Of a stretch of DNA of 64,000 nucleotides, positions 10,585 to 20,651 are shown in pieces. Under the pieces are notes generated by a model. The model searched no databases and was not told where the DNA came from. It saw nothing but the letters and a program-made list of their open reading frames with translations. The position numbers and the translations under genes are program-made. This stretch comes from Telmatactis stephensoni (Eukaryota > Cnidaria > Anthozoa > Actiniaria > Isophelliidae): the NCBI GenBank assembly GCA_029948255.1, contig JALIZF010001509.1, forward strand, positions 305,632 to 369,631, written 5' to 3'. The number at the start of each line of letters is the position of its first letter. The first letter of the stretch is position 1.

Positions 10585-12027
10585 TCACTGCCACACTTGT
10601 ACTCGCTTGCCATCTCTTTCTAACACTAACACTTTACCGTCTGGAGTAACAACTACATTAGTGGGCCAATCCATTTGACCAAGACCTGAACCACGGCTAT
10701 CAAAAGACCTTATAAACTGGCCCTCTTGGGACCAAACTTGAACGCGATGATTCCTACCATCACAGACGAGTAACATGTCCCCTCCAAAAACGGCAAGTCC
10801 TCTTGAACAATCAATCTGACCGTCTTCATTTCCTTCCTCTCCAAATTTGTACAACAAAGTACCATTGACATCATAAACATCAATAAAGTGCTTGCCGAAA
10901 TATGACACAAAGTACTTGCAATTGCCATTGCCATAAGCAACGTACCATGGTGTTTTGTCTGCAGTTGGAATTTCGTGAACGACATCTCCAGATTCTTTAC
11001 TCAGTAACTTTATACCTGACTTGGTTTTATCATCAAGGTGCATACAGCACACTGCGATGCGATCATCGGTAACAGTACACATTGCACGTATTATCACTCG
11101 TTCTTGTCTGTAGATGGTTCTAATGTAAGCACCGTCCATGTCAAACTCTTTAATCCTACCACATTCAAACCCTGGATTATATGAGACAAGAACATGGTTT
11201 CCATACGTGACTACTCCCCATGAATACTCTAGTTGACCATCTCCCGTTCCTTTTCCATCAAACTGTCGTACATAGTTCCCATCAGCGTTAAATGTAACAA
11301 TGCGATGATTCGAATGATCAGTAATGATTACTTCTCCATTAACACTTACTGCTAGTGAAAAGGGAACATCCAACTTTACATCTCCATCTCCCATTTCTCC
11401 AAAGCTTTTTACTGGTTTTAAGTCGATCTTACCATGGAGTGTCTTTGGAGAATCCTTGACAGCTTGTCCTCCAATACTCACCAGAACTTGGTGCGACGAA
11501 TTATACTTCTTTGCTTTAAACGTCACGATAATTTTTCCACGTTCACTTTCAGTCAGTTCGTTTTCAACCTCACAACCATCATCATCTTTGATTTGTACAT
11601 CAATAGAACCAGAATTGGTGTAGCAAACTTGGCCCTTTGAATCTCTTGTTACGATTTCACATTTCCTGAGCGAGCCGCTACTATTGATGTTACTCGGTAG
11701 TTCAACTATGGAGCAGAGGGATGGGTCGGTCGTGCTCTCTTCAATCTTTCCAAAGTCATGCGAGGATTGCGTGGCGGGAGTGTACTGGATGGTTGTATTT
11801 CTCTTAAGAGATTGTGATTTCAAAATAGATCGAGGATTTTCCAATAATTTTCGACAACTTTGAGGAAACTGACTTTCAATAATAAAATGAGGAAGTTTTT
11901 GGTCTTGCAAAGCTTTGCCTTGTTTAATCAGTGCATCGATTTGTTCAATGGCAGCAGTAATCTCTCGTTGCTCTTCATCGTTTGCTGTTGCGCGCTCATG
12001 AAGCATTTGGTCCAAGGTTCTAGTCAT
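10585..12027 (-). CDS. TRIM-type protein, C-terminal half: filamin domain plus NHL repeats
   Basis: Minus-strand frame of 480 codons. After a coiled-coil remnant (about residues 1-60) comes a filamin/ABP280-type Ig domain (about 105-205, with VLVSIGGQAVKDSP). Six NHL beta-propeller repeats follow (about 210-480), each with a D-x-x-N-H/K-R-V/I core such as ITDHSNHRIVTF, VCDGRNHRVQVW and the final KRVQVWQ before the TGA. In TRIM2/3/71-like proteins this half binds RNA or protein targets for the RING E3 ligase. The apparent ATG overlaps the stop of the upstream RING-bearing frame (ATGA), but this is not a true start: the first ~80 residues duplicate the end of the preceding ORF. The two ORFs are one gene broken by a frame-changing duplication. 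Confidence 0.85.
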   Translation of the reverse strand: MTRTLDQMLHERATANDEEQREITAAIEQIDALIKQGKALQDQKLPHFIIESQFPQSCRKLLENPRSILKSQSLKRNTTIQYTPATQSSHDFGKIEESTTDPSLCSIVELPSNINSSGSLRKCEIVTRDSKGQVCYTNSGSIDVQIKDDDGCEVENELTESERGKIIVTFKAKKYNSSHQVLVSIGGQAVKDSPKTLHGKIDLKPVKSFGEMGDGDVKLDVPFSLAVSVNGEVIITDHSNHRIVTFNADGNYVRQFDGKGTGDGQLEYSWGVVTYGNHVLVSYNPGFECGRIKEFDMDGAYIRTIYRQERVIIRAMCTVTDDRIAVCCMHLDDKTKSGIKLLSKESGDVVHEIPTADKTPWYVAYGNGNCKYFVSYFGKHFIDVYDVNGTLLYKFGEEGNEDGQIDCSRGLAVFGGDMLLVCDGRNHRVQVWSQEGQFIRSFDSRGSGLGQMDWPTNVVVTPDGKVLVLERDGKRVQVWQ

Positions 12028-12285
12028 TTCCTTTTGATGGTTGTATTTCTTTCAAGAGATTGTGATTTCAAAATAGATCGAGGATTTTCCAATTTTCTAC
12101 ATCTTTGAGGAAATTGACTTTCAATAATAAAATGAGGAACATTTTGATCTTGCAAATCTTTGCCCTGATTACGCAATGATTCCAGCTCGTGGATGGCTGC
12201 AGTAATCTTTTTTTGCTCTTCATCATTTGCTTTTGTGTGCAAAAGAAGCTTTTTGTCCAAAGTGTCATTCATGGCCTTTTGATGA
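11791..12285 (-). repeat. Internal tandem duplication (~245-248 bp) in the TRIM gene
   Basis: Two adjacent copies encode the same stretch, starting at NDT/TRTLD, passing through ANDEEQ, PHFIIESQFPQ and NPRSILKSQSL, and ending at NTTI. Copy A (about 12040-12285) and copy B (about 11791-12037) have period 248 at the shared GGTTGTATTT anchor. The period is not a multiple of 3, so reading frame changes at the junction (near 12030-12045). The proteins are only about 70% identical, so the copies are old or came from different paralogues. Confidence 0.9.
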
Positions 12286-13088
12286 TTTTGTAAGATCTCT
12301 ATTTGAGCTTGCATTTCATCCTTCGCTTTCTTCTTTGCTGTGTTGATTTCTTCCTCCATGCGCTGTCGGTTTTGCTTGGACAGTTTTAGTTCTTGTAGAA
12401 ATCTCTGTTTTTGCCGGTTGACTCGATCCAAGTCTTGACAAACTAATTCTTTGATTTCCTCAGCTTTCGCTTCAATGCTGATCTTTTTGTGTGTAGTATG
12501 GTCTGTGTTCGAACAGATTTGGCAAATGGATTTCAGACATGTCTGACAGTAATACTGGAGCTTGTATTTGTCGTGGAATTGTTCAGGACATCGTTGATGA
12601 CTGGTAATGTAGGCGTTGACATGTTCTCGCTTCAAGTCACCAAACAAAGTCACTTGATGTTCCTCTCTGAGTATTTTAATTTGATTGTGGGCGTTCTTGC
12701 AGTCAGCACAAACCATGCCTTCGCACTCAGGACAGAAAGCAACTAAAGTAACGTGTTTCTCGCAGGAAACACAGTTCGGTAGGTTTAGCTTGTCTTGTTC
12801 ACTTGCTTTGCTTTTCATTACACCCAGCAGTTCTTTCAAGGATTCGATATGGAACGAAGATTTGAGCTTCGTTATGTCGACATCTTGTAACTCCACAGTT
12901 GTCTGGCAAATAGGACAAGTCAGTGGCTTCTCCAGTTGCCTGCAAGTTTCCTTCCATTCTTTAATACAACTCTCACAAAAGCTGTGAAGACATGGAAGCG
13001 TCTTGGGCTCGTTAAAGATGTCTTCGCAAATTGAACAAGTCAGTTCTTTTTCTAGGCTTGAAACCAAATCAATAACTGGTTCAGCCAT
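12024..13088 (-). CDS. TRIM-type E3 ligase, N-terminal half: RING, two B-boxes, coiled coil
   Basis: The start is the ATG at 13088 (MAEPVIDL); an acceptor-like TTTTAG lies just upstream at about 13096, suggesting a 5'UTR intron. Domains in order: a C3HC4 RING (about residues 19-62: CSICEDIF, CLHSFCESC, CPICQ), giving E2-dependent ubiquitin ligase potential; B-box 1 (about 108-145, CVSCEKH); B-box 2 (about 167-205, CQTCLKSICQIC); then a long coiled coil (about 215-310) that would dimerise. The frame ends at TGA inside a repeated segment that recurs at the start of the next ORF. Such RBCC-filamin-NHL genes are strongly expanded in corals. Whether the locus still makes a full protein depends on splicing around the duplication, which the sequence does not show. 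Confidence 0.88.
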   Translation of the reverse strand: MAEPVIDLVSSLEKELTCSICEDIFNEPKTLPCLHSFCESCIKEWKETCRQLEKPLTCPICQTTVELQDVDITKLKSSFHIESLKELLGVMKSKASEQDKLNLPNCVSCEKHVTLVAFCPECEGMVCADCKNAHNQIKILREEHQVTLFGDLKREHVNAYITSHQRCPEQFHDKYKLQYYCQTCLKSICQICSNTDHTTHKKISIEAKAEEIKELVCQDLDRVNRQKQRFLQELKLSKQNRQRMEEEINTAKKKAKDEMQAQIEILQNHQKAMNDTLDKKLLLHTKANDEEQKKITAAIHELESLRNQGKDLQDQNVPHFIIESQFPQRCRKLENPRSILKSQSLERNTTIKRK

Positions 13089-13176
13089 CTTGTATCCTAA
13101 AACATACAAACCAAGTTAAGTCTACAAACGTCAGTTTACATTATACAACAACAAACGAAAACCTCTGCCGTATTAA

Positions 13177-14159
13177 GTGTCATTGTCAGAACATCCCGGG
13201 CAGATCCAAAAGATCGGGGTCGTCCGATTTACTCTGTTCTTTGACCACTAGTAGACTATCCGATAGGGTGAAGAACCGTGCCATTAAAAGTTTCTTAGGC
13301 CTTTTATCTTCCGAGATTGACCACCCCCCTCTGTTTTGGACTCCTGAAGGACTTTGAGACCACTAAATTTTACGGTCACATTGGGGACCTCAGCAACGAA
13401 TAATGCCTTGTCATGAGCAACTTTCACATTTTGTGAGGGAAATTTAGTCTGTAAATGAGCTATTCTGAGGAGATGAGTCAATTTTGAAAAGTTGCAAAAA
13501 TTTGAGCGGCTTTGGAAATTTGCATACGAAACTTATCTACCTGCAGATCGTAAAATTTGTCATTTTTAAAGACCATTTTCTCAAAAGTGCGGCAGTTATT
13601 TTCCAAATAAATGACAGATTATTAAAGCAGTATACTTGATTATAACGAAACCGTAGAGTTAAAATTGGGATCTATAATACTTCGGGCGTGATTTCCTTCC
13701 AAATTTGACAAACATCACTGTTGCGAAGGCGTTGTCGCGTCTAATATTCACTTCCGGTCAACCCATAAATTCTTCTTTCCGCAGCACTAAATGCCGTCAA
13801 TTCTCCCACAATACTTTTTGAAACCTGAATTAAGTTCAAACTTAATTGTTTGAAACAATAAAATATTTATTTGACTTAATATTTATTCCATCACACAAAA
13901 TATACCTTCGGATTTATGCTCTGAAAAATAGTTCATCCCGGCGTTGTGGATTTCCACACAATTAATAATAGTATGTAAATCGTCACGTTTACCTTGAATA
14001 GCAGAGAAAGACACAAGTAGAAAGAGATTAAAAGCTATTAAATTTGTGATATAATGCTTCAGTGAAATATTCGATCTTCAAGTGTATTTTCTACTTTTGT
14101 CGAAACTAATTTGCATAAGAAACTGTCACGCAACGAGGTCAACTAATTCGAATCCCGCA
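13177..14159 (+). repeat. Left terminal inverted repeat of the TTAA element
   Basis: About 983 bp, matching 19665-20647 in inverse orientation with only scattered single-base differences. Contains a small minus-strand frame (13284-13481) that is mirrored in the other arm and is unlikely to be a gene. Confidence 0.92.
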
Positions 14160-14643
14160 AGCGCATTTTTTAGTTGAATTATTACTTTGCAAACTAAAAT
14201 TAAATTTTTTCATACAATAAACTAAACCAGAAGCCCGGGATTGCGAGGAATAAACATCGAATGCAAAGGAAAAATAAGTATTCATTAATGTTCCTTTCAT
14301 CAGTTTCATCCCACTGACATTTCATGCATTTTTTGTTTTTCGTTTTTTTGTTTTGTTTTGTTTTGTTTTGCTTTGTTTTGTTTTTTTCCGCAGGGTTCGA
14401 GAAAAAATAGAATACAATTTATATCAATTTCGATACAGAAAAGGCTAGACAAATAGGGAACTCACACAGGTTCCGGTTTACAGATAAGAAAGTAGTTACA
14501 GTTTATTTGAATTTATATTGAGATTGACCTTTTTAAATCTTGTCCAAACACTAGTCTTGAATGCTCGGCAGTTTTTCAAGTACGTAACGAAGGTCGAGCT
14601 TGATCATGAAGTCAAATCCCTTTTAATTTGCATCTGATGTCCC

Positions 14644-15600
14644 TTAGACAATTTCCGCTTGCATACAGGGACAACCTTGTATATATTCTTCAATTGGTTC
14701 AATGTAAGTTTTTTTTCTCTTTTCACTTCCTGCTTCAATTTCAATGGTCAGACTTTCACAAATACTTCTAAGGTCTGCAATTCGAAGGTTGTTCAGTTTT
14801 CCATCTTTCAATAGCTGGCAAATATTCCTTTCTCCAACTAAAACTGGATGATCAGGGCCCTCCATGTCTTGAACAACAACGTCGCGAAGAGCATAAAAGG
14901 ATTCCTCGGCTTGCACTGCCTCGATGTCTTCCTCTGTTAGTTCTTCTTCAGTCGCACATTCATCTGACTCCACTTGTTGTTTCCGTTGCTTCGCCGATAA
15001 ACGCGAGAAGAAACTTTTAATTTGATCGGCAGTTCTCCACTCTTCTGGCTTAAACATTGCCTTCCCATGTTCATCTTTCGCTCTTTTCATTTCTCTTGAT
15101 AACTGGGCAGGATCTGCCTTTTGCCCAGTCACAGCACCAACGTCAAATTGTTCCACAAGAAATTTTCTGGCCTTTTCTCCCATTCTGGTCCACGTTCTGC
15201 TTGTCTTTAACGCCCATCCGATCTTTGGTTCGTTATCAGAGGGTGTCGTATCTGAATGTTGTTCTTCTAAATTGGACTCTTCGACGACGATTGGGGTTGT
15301 GGTGGTATATTTAACACCAGTAACTTTCTCGGCCCATGTTTTCCTTATTGAATCATACATGGATTCTCTCTCAGTTTTGCGCACATGTTTATCGGTATCC
15401 ATATGAGCCTCTGCCTCAGCCTTTGTCTTGAAAGTGAGGACGCACTCAGTCTCGCTACAAGAGTAGATGTCGTGCTTTGACGTTTGGTCTTGGGCTTTAC
15501 CTGCAATAACACCAAGATCTTGCTTTCGGGGACCAAAGTCCTGTATTAACTCCAAGCCTGTTTCCTGTTGTGGTTCGATCTGAAGTTCCGTATACTTAAT
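14644..15600 (-). pseudogene. Transposase C-terminal part with C2H2 finger (frameshifted from core)
   Basis: About 300 codons. A C2H2 finger lies near the start (C33-x4-C38-x12-H51-x5-H57, counted from the TTG at 15555). A conserved-looking basic/aromatic module follows (KTSRTWTRMGEKARKFLVEQFD, FKPEEWRTADQIKSFFSRLSA), then an acidic tail. The frame stays open upstream of 15555 into about 15600, overlapping the end of the catalytic ORF in another register. A single one-base indel near 15595-15610 therefore best explains the split. From memory, this module accompanies the same catalytic core in many uncharacterised cnidarian proteins. Confidence 0.75.
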
Positions 15601-17650
15601 AAGGCGATACCATCTTCTTCAAAGGAAAAGTTATTTAAGAGGCTAATGCCTGGTATTTTGTTGTCTTTTCCATTATCTCTCAAGGGATTTACTTTGGCGA
15701 CGGCAGTCCGACATCCTTTAGTACCACCATGGGATTCAAGGGCTTCTTTCATATCTTCTGCTGTCTTGATGTCGTGCTTTTCGTTGACATATCTTCTCAT
15801 GTGACCTTTCATTGGAGCTATTTTTCGATCGCAAATGTCTTTTCCGGCTTGGGGGTCAGAAAAGTCATATCTCAGTGGAAGGATACCAGTTCTCTTGGCA
15901 ATGTAAGGCAAGCTGAGTAGAAGAGCACCATTATGATAACAGCCTGCATTGTCTGAACGAATGTAGGCTTTTTTGATTGTAGGATAATCTTGTCGGACGA
16001 CATGCAAAAGGTTTTCGACGATTGATACAACAGCAAAAGCATCTTGGCCACACGAGTCAAACAAGTGCACATAACATTCCACTTGAAACACTCCGTCCTT
16101 CTTAGTTATCACGGCAGAAACATGCCAACTTTTCCCCCTTTTTCCATAGAAATCACTCATACGCTCTCGGTAATGTTGAGGAAGGTACTTCATGGCCCAA
16201 TCCATCACTATGAGACATGCGTCGTCTTTGAGATCATTGAGCGCCTGATGTTTAGCCTCATCTTGGTTTATCAGGCGTAGTAGGTGTGATTTCCAAGCAC
16301 TGATGGCGCGAATATATTCAGCAACTTCAAACTTTATAATCTCCCGCTGCTCTTCTGTAATATTTACGAGTTCAGCTTTTAGAGAGATTTCTTGAAGGAC
16401 TCTTCTTAAAGACTCACAGCTTTCACACAGAACATCATGCTTGTGCTGGCATTCACGCTTGAAAGCCTTATCTTTAGGATCACTAAGAGCGTAGACTATG
16501 CAATGGTCTTTGCAGTGTTCGTTGATGCCAATGTGCGCCTTAAAACCAGCTTTTAGATACCTTTTCCCTTCTCTCAGTTTGTTTTGTGCATCTTTTCCCC
16601 ATTGTTCACCGGCGCCATTATCTACCAACGAGTCTATGATTTTCATCATGTTATCAAATGCCTCTGTTCCTTCTGCAGTTAGATTATCTAGTCCTTGTAG
16701 GGATGTCTGCATAGATGCGGAGCAAACCTCGAGCATTCTCCACAGCGATCGATCACTCGCAGGCTGAAATTCTTGCTGCTTGCAGTGGTCTTTATACTGT
16801 GCAATAATTCTTGATGGTATCAGTGTCCTAATAACTGCCGGGATAATGATCTTTTCGCCAGAATCAAGCTTCATGGTTTTAGTTCCAAAGGCTACATCCT
16901 GAGTGAATTCAGGGCGGGAGAGAAACTCTATAAAGTGGTCTACCTTTGCTTGAGGAATTCTTTGATGAAATTGAGGATGGGCGGGCACTGGCTGACCTTT
17001 TCCTGCCTGGGTAGCATGTAAACGGGCTTGATCAATACGCCATTTGGAGAGACCAGGTATCATTTGCTGCAGCTCAGATTTACTGAAATCATTTGCAAAG
17101 AGGGACAATATCTGTCGTTTTGTTTGCCAAGATTCTGCTTGTATGTACGATTTGACGAGAGCATCCACTAGATTTTCATTACCATCAAAATGAGGCCTAA
17201 TAGAACCACCTGCCTCCAATCCAGGTACTAGTAGACCTCCTTGTTTTATGGATTCCCATAAATGTTCCTCTTGACCAGGGCTGATAACAGAAAATGCACT
17301 TGTTACAATTTCCTTTGCTTTTCGCGAGTAATACTTCTGTTGCGTAACTGATATGTCATCCCACGAAGTGTTGAGCGTTGACAGTACTGGGCTGATACGA
17401 CCATCACTTAATTTGTGGATCGCTTCGTTTAGTGTCGTTCTCTTTTGTTGCTGGAGCTCAATTTCATCAACCCAGATACTTACTTCCTGTTCAGGAAGAC
17501 TGCTACTCTGTGATGACTGTGAAGAGGTTGTTACTGTCTGAGTATCATCTTGAAAATGACTGTCTGATGAGGTACCAGGTTGTGATAGATCAGCGGGCTG
17601 TACACTTAGTGGTATTTCTAGTTCCTCTTGGACTTCTTGCTGGGACGTCT
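15546..17650 (-). CDS. RNase-H-like transposase catalytic core, main exon
   Basis: Open frame 15546-17699; the probable exon begins at about 17650 after a TTACAG acceptor. A helical N-terminal region precedes a putative RNase-H-like fold: LIVMDWAMKYLP (first acidic residue, about residue 498 of the frame), AYIRSDNAGCYHNG (second, about 581), and FSDPQAGKDICDRKIAP with acidic/Cys residues where a third catalytic position is expected (about 620). Between them is a conserved YGKRGKSWH block. A Cys/His-rich insert (KHDVLCESCESL) may bind zinc. It should be the DNA-cleaving and joining enzyme of the surrounding TTAA element. The frame ends prematurely, with the C-terminal finger module in another frame. 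I cannot assign a named superfamily with confidence. Confidence 0.75.
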
Positions 17651-17753
17651 GTAACAATAATGCCAAAACCGAATTCGTATTACGGGTTCTCAGTTGCAAA
17701 ATTAATGTTAGTGAGAATAAGAGACAACACCGGCTTCCTGTGTTGAATTAGGA

Positions 17754-18434
17754 CAAGAGACCATAATACTAAGAGAGCGAAACTCAGTATTGATGTCTGT
17801 GCGATGTTCGCGGCGACTAAAGGCCCAGACACACAGTGCAACATTTCCCGAAACATTTGCTGAAACATCGCGCGCAACACTGTTGCACCGTGTGTCCACC
17901 ACTGAAACATCTCGTGCAATGTTGCGCGCAACAGTTCTGGACAGTTACAGAAGTAGAACTCGATCCTATTTCTGCGACTGTTGCGCGCAACGTTTCGCGA
18001 AACACAGGAATGGGTGGACACACGCTGCAACATTGTGTTGCGCGCGATGTTTCAGCAAATGTTTCAAGAAATGTTGCACCGTGTGTCCGGGCCTTTTTAT
18101 AAGGCTATTTTTTAGTAATTTCGCTATCGCGCGCGGAAGGCTCTCAAACAAGAGAATTCAAGAGCCAAAAGCAAACAGTCCCGTCCGCGCGCATGTTAAA
18201 AATCAAATTCTGTAGAAGGATTTCACGGTAGCCATGTTTGTGGTCAAAATAATTGAGTTTGTCATTTAAAAACTTTTTATTGTACTTGCACAAACATGGC
18301 TGCCATGAAATCCCTCTATTGTTTCAGAGCCCGCTGCGCGCGCGATGGCAAAATTAATAAAAATAGCCTTGTCGCCGCGAACATTCAACAGACATCGATA
18401 CCGAGTTTCGCTTTCTTAGTATTATGGTCTCTTG
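17754..18434. mobile_element. 681-bp MITE nested in the transposase intron
   Basis: The termini CAAGAGACCATAATACTAAG and their inverse form ~65-bp TIRs (17754-17820 and 18370-18434). Both are flanked by the 7-bp direct repeat ATTAGGA (17747-17753 and 18435-18441), a perfect target duplication. It lies between the 18611 donor and the 17650 acceptor, so it inserted into an intron. It is non-coding and the superfamily is uncertain. Confidence 0.88.
17819..18097. repeat. Inner palindromic element within the intronic MITE
   Basis: Arms beginning GGCCCAGACACACAGTGCAAC and ending GTTGCACCGTGTGTCCGGGCC are inverted copies of about 58 bp. The interior repeats GTGTGTCC and TTGCGCGCAACA several times. 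It may be a further nested insertion or an internal structure of the host MITE; no target duplication could be read. Confidence 0.7.
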
Positions 18435-18610
18435 ATTAGGAGAGAAGAAGACTAGGGACGAAACGGGGGAGAGTAAAAGAATAACTCCTCCTTTTTTCCT
18501 CTTCCCCACCCCCCATCCCCTCCCATTTAATTGCCGAAGGAAGCGCCGAGAATGATGAAGAGTTGTCTGCGAAGGAGGCTAGTGAGAATAAGTAAACTGA
18601 CTATACTTAC

Positions 18611-18784
18611 ATGATCTGAATTGCTGTCACTTTGCTCTGCTCTTTTTTTATAGTGAATATGTCGACATGCCTCGCAAACAGCTAAAATATTGACGTGTAA
18701 AAATGAGTGTTGGGATATTTTTCTTTGGTATTTGCCACAGGGTTCCCAAAAGTTATTATTTAGCTCGGCCCATGAACCCTGCAT
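18611..18784 (-). CDS. Possible internal exon of the transposase gene
   Basis: Minus-strand frame with GSWAELNNNFWEPCGKY and VCEACRHIHY, ending at a good donor (CAT|GTAAGT at 18610/18611) and starting after a TAG or CAG acceptor near 18779-18786. The Cys/His pattern fits an N-terminal zinc-binding region. The phase does not match the upstream exon cleanly, so either another exon is missed or the gene is damaged. Confidence 0.45.
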
Positions 18785-19030
18785 CTAGTAAGGGAAACAT
18801 TTGTTCGATACCATTTTAAAAGTTTCGTTTGATCATTAGCAAAGAAGAAAAAATAATTAGTAAGCACAATAAAAAAATCATCCCTCAAAAGTCAGATACC
18901 CTTGGTTACATGAACAATAATGAAACTTTGTGAAAAAACTGTTCCCACTTTTAAACGCAGCATCTTTTGCGGTGCGTTCAATATTATTCAGTATTCGGTA
19001 AAAGAATGAAATTTCTGTTAAATAACTTAC

Positions 19031-19445
19031 CAGAACCAATTGGGACAACTGAGTCAAACAGTTGATGGATTTCTGCAGACATGGACGCATTTACTCTACG
19101 GGAAAGCTTTAGTTGTTTTCTGGGTCCTTTATGTGCAGGATAGCTACACACACGACTTTTGCGCCCTTGCCAATCAGTGGTGAGGCTTTTGCGATGTTTT
19201 GGGCAGATTGTCATAACCTCTACCTCATGACTATCATAATGAAACAATCCTGAGCGATTCAAAATTAAATCCTTTTCAGACAGCACGGTCTTTCCCCGTC
19301 CACGTTTACCAGTAACTTGTAAGCTTACTAGATGAGATGTCATATCTTGAGTACATGCTGATAACGGAACTAGAGTTGAACCAACACCAACAAGACCACA
19401 TGGAGAATTCTCTGCTACGAACGAGCAACTTACTTCTACCGCCAT
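19031..19445 (-). CDS. First coding exon of the transposase gene
   Basis: ATG at 19445 (MAVEVSC); the frame ends at a strong donor (TTCTG|GTAAGTTATT, exon edge 19031). The product contains TICPKHRKSL and RKSRVCSYPAH, a C-x2-H ... C-x4-H arrangement suggesting a zinc finger, in a basic context suited to DNA binding. It lies just inside the right TIR, where a 5' end is expected for a minus-strand gene. Assignment to the same gene as the catalytic exon rests on position and strand. Confidence 0.6.
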
Positions 19446-19664
19446 TGTGCATGGAAAAGACAGATTGCACAATCAAAACCCGGTTATCGACATTCACAAT
19501 CAGTCACACAATATGGCACCTAATTTTACAGTCTCAGTGACAAAGCAACTCCAGTTCCCAAAAGCTTACCAGTAACATCCAGCCATATTGCCAATTTTTG
19601 TTAGTTTGGAAAAGTAACAGTTCAAACAAAAAGGAACAAAACGGGAGCTTTCATTATAACGCGA

Positions 19665-20647
19665 TGCGGGATTCGAAATAGTTGACCTCGTTGCGTGACA
19701 GGTTCTTATGCAAATTAGTTTCGACAAAAGTAGAAAATACACTTGAAAATCGAATATTTCACTGAAGCATTATATCACAAATTTAATAGCTTTTAATCTC
19801 TTTCTACTTGTGTCTTTCTCTGCTATTCAAGGTAAACGTGACGATTTACATACTATTATTAATTGTGTGGAAATCCACAACGCAGGGATGAACTATTTTT
19901 CAGAGCATAAATCCGAAGGTATATTTTGTGTGATGGAATAAATATTAAGTCAAATAAATATTTTATTGTTTCAAACAATTAAGTTTGAACTTAATTCAGG
20001 TTTCAAAAAGTATTGTGGGAGAATTGACGGCATTTAGTGCTGCGGAAAGAAGAATTTATGGGTTGACCGGAAGTGAATATTAGACGCGACAACGCCTTCG
20101 CAACAGTGATGTTTGTCAAATTTGGAAGGAAATCACGCCCGAAGTATTATAGATCCCAATTTTAACTCTACGGTTTCGTTATAATCAAGTATACTGCTTT
20201 AATAATCTGTCATTTATTTGGAAAATAACTGCCGCACTTTTGAGAAAATGGTCTTTAAAAATGACAAATTTTACGATCTGCAGGTAGATAAGTTTCGTAT
20301 GCAAATTTCCAAAGCCGCTCAAATTTTTGCAACTTTTCAAAATTGACTCATCTCCTCAGAATAGCTCATTTATAGACTAAATTTCCCTCACAAAATGTGA
20401 AAGTTGCTCATGACAAGGCATTATTCGTTGCTGAGGTCCCCAATGTGACCGTAAAATTTAGTGGTCTCAAAGTCCTTCAGGAGTCCAAAACAGAGGGGGG
20501 TGGTCAATCTCGGAAGATAAAAGGCCTAAGAAACTTTTAATGGCACGGTTCTTCACCCTATCGGATAGTCTACTAGTGGTCAAAGAACAGAGTAAATCGG
20601 GCGACCCCGATCTTTTGGATCTGCCCGGGATGTTCTGACAATGACAC
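19665..20647 (-). repeat. Right terminal inverted repeat of the TTAA element
   Basis: Inverse copy of 13177-14159, ending GACAATGACAC next to TTAA at 20648. TIRs this long are far beyond what transposase end-binding needs and resemble foldback-style elements. Confidence 0.92.
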
Positions 20648-20651
20648 TTAA

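Larger units (their letters stand above)
13177..20647 (-). mobile_element. 7.47-kb TTAA-site DNA transposon with ~983-bp TIRs
   Basis: TTAA flanks both ends (13173-13176 and 20648-20651). The left arm (13177-14159) and right arm (19665-20647) are inverted copies differing at only a few positions by eye; termini read GTGTCATTGTCAGAACATCC. Inside lies one minus-strand, intron-containing transposase-like gene (about 19445 to 14644) and, in an intron, a nested MITE. TTAA target choice is known for piggyBac and Kolobok elements, but the encoded protein does not look like piggyBac and has no THAP finger that I can see. I therefore leave the superfamily open. High arm identity implies recent mobility, although the coding region here carries a frameshift. 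Confidence 0.9.

Noticed and set aside
13177..20647. Assignment of the long-TIR element to piggyBac
   Set aside because: The TTAA site fits, but the catalytic blocks and the C2H2 module do not resemble piggyBac transposase as I know it, so the family was left open.
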